Positions 59,330 to 64,000 of a DNA stretch of 64,000 nucleotides are shown piece after piece. The notes beneath the pieces are model-generated. The model worked only from the letters and a program-made list of their open reading frames with translations. It was not told the DNA's origin and made no database searches. The first letter of the stretch is position 1. Each line of letters begins with the position of its first letter. Origin of the DNA: Manis javanica (taxonomy: Eukaryota > Chordata > Mammalia > Pholidota > Manidae); contig NC_133163.1 in assembly GCF_040802235.1 (NCBI RefSeq), positions 41,312,501-41,376,500 of the forward strand, in the 5' to 3' direction. The position numbers and the translations under genes are program-made.

Positions 59330-59983
59330 CTTTTCTTATGCAGATTAAATACCTATTTGTGCCTCCCAGCTAATTGGACTGGGACTTGTACCCTAGTCCA
59401 CCTGGCCCCAGACATTGGCATAGTCCCCATTAACCAATCACTGACCATTCCTCTGTCCTCTCATGTAAGAGCTATACGAGCTGTACAGTTCATTCCTCTC
59501 TTAGTAGGTTTAAGAATAACCACAGGACTAAGTTCTGGCATAGCTGGACTATCTCGCTGTCCTATTCCCTAAGCCTGTCCAAAGATTTTTCTGACAGCCT
59601 AGAAGAAATTGTCCAAAGTATTTTATAACGTTCAAAATCAGATAGACTCCTTAGCAGCAGTCACGCTTCAAAACAGAAGAGGATTAGACCTCTTGACTGC
59701 TGAAAAGGGAGGCCTATGCCTCTTTCTAGAAGAGTATTGTTTTTATACTAACCAGTCTGGCCTAGTTAGAGACACTGTCCAGAAGTGTTCTGAACGTGCC
59801 TCTAGAATCTGACAACAACTATCAGAATCCTGGGGCAACTGGTCCCAGATATGGAACTGGACATCCTGGTTACTTCCCTTAACAGGACCCCTACTGATGC
59901 TTCTCCTAGCCCTACTATTTGGACAATGCTTACTAAATCTCTTAACTAAATTTGTTTCTTCCAGATTAAATAAAGTCTATTGA
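59330..59983 (+). pseudogene. env: ERV-B env: SU end plus TM subunit
   Basis: This contains the last residues of the surface subunit, a degraded cleavage site (RAIR before AVQF), a hydrophobic fusion-peptide-like stretch (about 59490-59550), the conserved gammaretroviral TM core and the CX6CC region near 59718-59745. In that region the last Cys is Phe. A stop at 59570-59572 and another after SRI (59810-59812) break it. A membrane span (LLMLLLALLFG, about 59900) precedes a short tail that stops at 59981-59983. The overall order parallels ERV-A env. Confidence 0.88.
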
Positions 59984-60200
59984 GGCCAAAGTCCTGTTGT
60001 CACAAGGATTCAAGCCCTTGCCAACTGATGAATCAGCCATCTTCCTGGGACCCCTACATGGACACCCTTACTGTCCTACTCTTCACCATCCCAACAGTCA
60101 GCAAGCAGAGGGACTCAGATAACTACATCATCCCTCACTAGCAGGAAGCAGCCAGAGCAGTCATTGCCCCTCATCCCAATGATTTGGGTCCCAACTGCTT

Positions 60201-60210
60201 GAGGTGGGAA
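60201..60210 (+). promoter_or_regulatory. ERV-B polypurine tract remnant
   Basis: gaggtgggaa directly precedes the 3' LTR. It is short, with one T interrupting the purines. Confidence 0.6.
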
Positions 60211-60628
60211 TGTTAGGCAGAAAGACAGAAATGAGTGGGATGAAAAGGAGAAAGGGCCCCCCAAAGATGACTCAGGGAGTCCAAGAGTGACTCAGGGAGT
60301 CCAAGAGTGACTCAGGAAATGTCCATGGTCACCCCAGATAACAAACATCAGAGGCACAGGCACAGCACAGCCCCTGTCCCCATTTCACCAATCAGAACAA
60401 GCCTAGAGAGCTGACAGCTGTCAATCAAGGACCTCTCTGGCCTGCCAAAACCACATAAAAGAAGCCTCAGAATGCGCATCCATGCCTGCCTGTCTCCCCT
60501 TAGGCAGGCCTGCTCTGTTACTCTATGAAGAGTGCATTGAAACTTACTTTGCTTTCTTGACTTTGGTCTCTTGTCTCACTATATCTGAATTTCCTGTGAC
60601 ACTAAGCTGCGTCCTTTCTTTCCTAACA
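60211..60628 (+). repeat. ERV-B 3' LTR
   Basis: 418 bp, TGTTAGGCAG...CCTAACA. It has three TGACTCA sites spaced exactly 20 bp apart (60268, 60288, 60308). The polyadenylation hexamer is mutated (ATTGAA versus ATTAAA in the 5' LTR). Confidence 0.95.
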
Positions 60629-60632
60629 ATAT

Positions 60633-61700
60633 GTCAGACCTCAGGAGAGTGAAAACATCAAATGAGGGAAACAAGGAAATGTAAATAATAAAGTCTTCAC
60701 AGGGCATAGGGAATATTCATGACATTTTGCTTATTTTTTTAAAAAAGAGAAAAAATGATCTTGGGATGGAGTAGGGAAATTACAAGAGCCTAGAACACCT
60801 TCTGGTACCAGGAAGCAAGGAAATAGTCAACAAAGATGGGGCAAAAAGAATGAATGTAGGAGTCATCTTGAAAGAACTACCAATGGCCAGATCTAGGTGA
60901 CTGACAAAATACTGATGGATTATAGCTTACAGAGTAAAGCAGATTCCACTAGTCCATGTTGATATATATAAGTAATTAGTTAAATAAATGAATGGAAGAG
61001 AGGAATGATGGAAGTGGAGAAACAACCATTTGGCAAACACCAAAATAATAGTTGTTGCATGCAAGAATCACCAATGGATGCAAAAATGAGTAGGTAAAGA
61101 TATGAAAAATAGGATTTTTCAACAATTCGATGTATTTCTGCACAAATTTGTTAACACCTACTAATCACAAAGGGGAAGAGAGCAAAGCAACCTCACAATG
61201 GATAAAACTGGAAAACATCTCCTCAGTCAAGTGATCAAAGCAAACATCACCAGTAATGGAACATAACAACATTGAGAGCTTCATACATGATAAGATGCAC
61301 TGAAAAGGGCACAAAATCACTCTGGCAGTGTTCCTGCTGAAAATGCATGACATGAATTTAAGCATTAAAAAAACACCAAATCTAAATTGAGAGGCATTCC
61401 ATGAAATAACTGGCCAGTGCTTTCCAAAAGTGTCCTATCATGAAAGACAAAGGCAGACCAAGGAATTGTCCTAGAGACCATCTAGGATGTTGGATCAGAA
61501 AAAGGACTTTGAATAAGGTCTGTACTTTACTTAAGAGTATTGTATCAATGTTAATATCCTGGTTTTGATGAATGTATTATCATTACATAAGGCTTTAACA
61601 TCTGAGGAAGCTAGGTGAAGGGTAAATGCCGACCCTGAATTATTTTTGCATTTTTTAAGTCTAAATTTATTTCAAGATAAAATGTTTTGCAAATAGCTGA
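60633..61700 (+). mobile_element. Old L1ME-type element, right part (host of ERV-B)
   Basis: This is an L1 3' UTR of the L1ME kind: 'gaataaggtctgtactttac', 'gtattgtatcaatgttaatatcctggttttgat', ending in an A-rich region near 61690. The 3' segment is the reverse complement of the fragment at 41820-42300. Confidence 0.75.
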
Positions 61701-62794
61701 AGCAAACATAACAAAGTGTCAGGGTTTGATGGTAATGAAGTATGTGATATCTATACTTCTCTGTATGTTTAAAATATTTCATAATAAGAGAAAAAATGAA
61801 GGTTGTACAAATTGAAAATCTAAATATAAAGAATTAGATAGCCTACAGAGATATTGTTATCTCACAGTAGTTTTTAAACAATAAGTCAATGTTGGGATGG
61901 CTCAGGCTTTGTATCTGCCAGTCAGGAGTCTTGATAGAAAACTAGATCTGCATATATGGGCAGATTGAGTAGTCCTGGTCTTTTGACTCTATTCTAAGCA
62001 AAATGAATAATACTAGTTTCCTTTTCCACTGCCTGGTTTTCTCTTACAGTTTATATCAGTTTCACTCTTTACTCAGATTGCTACTACTATAATATTTCTC
62101 CTCATTTGTTTTCCACCTAATTCCTCACTAGACTAGAGGACTATGCTCCAGTTTATTTTGCAGCTTTAGAAGGAATTGTCAATTTGTAGGAAAAGCCATC
62201 TGAACAGAAATAGGGAAATCAAGTGTACAGACTAGCTTTGAGGAGACAGTGAGTTCAACTTTGGAATGTTGAGTTTCAATGGCTTCATCATGACCTTCAA
62301 GAGGAAATACTCTTCCAGCAGTTGAGAATCCAGGTCTGGAATTTGGGATGGCTATTAGAATATGACCTGGGTAATTGGGGATTACCCACAGAAGATGTGT
62401 GACCTGATAAGACCACCAAGGTTTGGGGACAGAACGTTGAAGAACACCTAAATTTAAGGAGCAGGAAAAAGTGAAAGCAACCTTTATGGGGAATGTGGGA
62501 GTGGAAATAGTGTTATGCTTTATTACCAATAATGTTAAATGATGCAAGGAATTCAAGAAAAATGAGAACTGATTAAAACCTAGAAAATTTTGTTATTAAA
62601 ATTGACCTTCAAGGCATCAGATTCAGCAGTATATTACATTGGTACAGACTGCAAGAAGCTAAGACCAAAGGTAGTGAGAAGGGAATGAAAAGGAGACTAT
62701 ATTGGGGGTGAGAAGGAGAAGGACACTGGGCCTTCAAGTGGAAAAAGATCAATTCATATAGCATTTAATCAGGTTGCTTGTGCATTTATTTGTT
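61701..62794. other. No recognised feature
   Basis: No supported gene. A 125-codon minus-strand frame (62179-62556) has no recognised domain. Confidence 0.4.
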
Positions 62795-62975
62795 TTTGTA
62801 ACTTTATTCCAAGAACTATGTGACATAATTTGAATGGATATTACTTACCCTGTTTTGTCAATGAAGAATTCAAGACTCATGGTTGAATGCCTACCCAGAT
62901 CAATCAAATCAAGATTAGAACTCAGTTCTTTTTACTTCACTTTGTTCACTCTAAGCACTATAGAAGAAAATGATA
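62795..62975 (+). repeat. MIR SINE
   Basis: MIR-type order: 'actttattccaagaactatgtgac', 'ttaccctgttttgtcaatgaagaattcaag', and an end near 'cactctaagcactata'. Moderately decayed. Confidence 0.65.
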
Positions 62976-64000
62976 CTGTATACAATTAATTACATGCAGC
63001 CAAGCAATTTTTTTAAAAGCTCTCAAGAAAAGCTGCCAATTTGTACACTGTCAACAGAATCATGCCTTATAATCTTAATAGTTGAACAAGATTCTTCATT
63101 GAATTTGTCACGTGGTTAAATGGGAGTTGGTAGCAGATGGTAGATATTGAAAACAGCTCCACACAGCTAAAAGCTGTTGGCAAAAGCATTTAGAATGTAC
63201 AATGATCGATGACATTGTATTCAATTCAGGGAAGGTGATTGAGTCTAATAAGGTGACCTAAGGGTCAGGCTCAGGCTTAGTCCTATTTAACATCTCTTAT
63301 GATTCTTGCAGTGTGCATAATAATACGCTAATAGAATCTGAAAAGAAACACAACTGACAGGTGATGAAAGTACTAACTAGGAAGGGGGAAGAAGGCAAGA
63401 GACATTTGATAGAGTTTAAAGGTTAAAGTGAAGAGAAGAGGGTAAGGAATTATATAAGGTTTAAAGTGGAGAGATTTTTCACTAAAAAAGGAACACAAGT
63501 ATACTGTAGTAGGGAAGAACCCCTACACTCTTGGAAGAGAACCAAGACGACCCTAGATGATGATGGAAAAAGTGGTAACACAGACCGGACAGCATTCTGT
63601 CAGCCAGAAGGTTCAACTGAGTCCAGAGCTAAATTGCAGCTGACAAGCTATCATCTGCTTAACAAAGAAGTGTGGGAAGAATGAATTTAGGAGTATGTGC
63701 ATGTGTGAAATACACATACACAGAGAGGGTCTCCAAACGCGTATAGAAAATATTACCTCCTGTGAAACAAACTGGTGGCCCAGACTACAAATAGTTACGT
63801 TTGGCCAGACATCATTGAAACTTTGAGTATCTTCAGGTTAAATAGAAATTCTCCAATTTAGTAAAATCCCCATTGTTCCCTAATTTACCTTATATCCAGC
63901 TGATTTCACACACGTTACCAGCCTGGCACTAACATGTTGGGGGAATTTAGTCAGCAGCATCACATATGCCTGCACACCCAGACACAGCCATTTAGAAAAA
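62976..64000. other. No recognised feature
   Basis: AT-rich; one 72-codon plus-strand frame (63466-63684) without a recognised domain. Nothing else supported. Confidence 0.4.

Larger units (their letters stand above)
55303..60628 (+). mobile_element. ERV-B: internally deleted class I endogenous retrovirus
   Basis: A 5.33-kb plus-strand provirus with LTRs 55303-55776 and 60211-60628 and a 4-bp ATAT duplication. In order it has a primer site, leader, broken gag, protease, reverse transcriptase, and env TM. RNase H, integrase and most of the env surface subunit are missing because RT runs directly into env near 59300. Its RT and TM resemble those of ERV-A, but the primer site and LTRs are unlike it, so the two are different families of one supergroup (probably HERV-H/F-like). 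The alignable LTR portions differ at about one site in ten. Confidence 0.96.

Noticed and set aside
32692..60628. The two proviruses as one large inverted element
   Set aside because: They have different LTRs, primer sites and target duplications, and each is flanked by its own host L1.
1..64000. tRNA or rRNA genes
   Set aside because: No cloverleaf with A and B boxes and no rRNA-like conserved stretch was found; the tRNA similarity is limited to the 18-base primer sites.

Overview
The window looks like intergenic DNA from a placental mammal. It is AT-rich, CpG-poor and packed with decayed interspersed repeats (MIR, L2, L1, hAT-type DNA transposons, MaLR/ERV LTRs). I found no host protein-coding exon, tRNA, rRNA or CRISPR array. 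No Alu, rodent B1/B2 or tRNA-Lys carnivore SINE was recognised, and several L1 3' ends have the form common in Laurasiatheria. The species is not resolved. The only long coding capacity belongs to two endogenous retroviruses (ERVs) and to L1 fragments.

Layout. 1-32 kb holds old repeats: a diverged 180-bp direct duplication (about 140-352 and 1098-1308), MIR (1.8 kb), L1 pieces (2.8-4.7, 6.7-8.3, 13.7-14.2 and 27.0-28.5 kb), hAT elements (5.6 and 24.9 kb, plus one split by the 27-kb L1), two copies of an unnamed repeat (12.6 and 16.5 kb), an ERV-type LTR (17.4-18.2 kb) and an MLT1-type LTR (31.0 kb). 32.69-41.11 kb is a full-length class I (gammaretrovirus-like) provirus on the minus strand, 'ERV-A'. 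It has two 249-bp LTRs, a perfect 5-bp target duplication (GGATT), a tRNA-Phe-type primer site, gag-pro-pol-env in canonical order, and several stops and frameshifts. 41-54 kb has more L1, L2, MIR and LTR fragments. 55.30-60.63 kb is a second class I provirus on the plus strand, 'ERV-B'. It has LTRs of 474 and 418 bp, a 4-bp target duplication (ATAT), a tRNA-His-like primer site, decayed gag/pro/RT, and a deletion that joins the end of RT directly to the env transmembrane region. 60.6-64 kb is the rest of the host L1 plus a MIR.

How it fits together. Both proviruses landed in the 3' parts of old plus-strand L1-type elements, and each is flanked by the two halves of its host. Their LTRs have diverged by about 8% (ERV-A) and 10% (ERV-B) by hand count, so both are old and neither is competent as it stands. 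ERV-A still shows nearly every hallmark: a myristoylation start, PPPY and PSAP late-domain motifs, CCHC knuckle, single in-frame UGA between gag and pro, DTGA protease site, YVDD, RNase H acidic residues, integrase HHCC and D,D,E, and env CXXC and CX6CC. These are spread over several reading frames. The most promising regulatory observations are a 20-bp periodic array of AP-1-type TGACTCA sites in the ERV-B 3' LTR and a cluster of four CCAAT boxes plus a TATA-like motif next to ERV-A.
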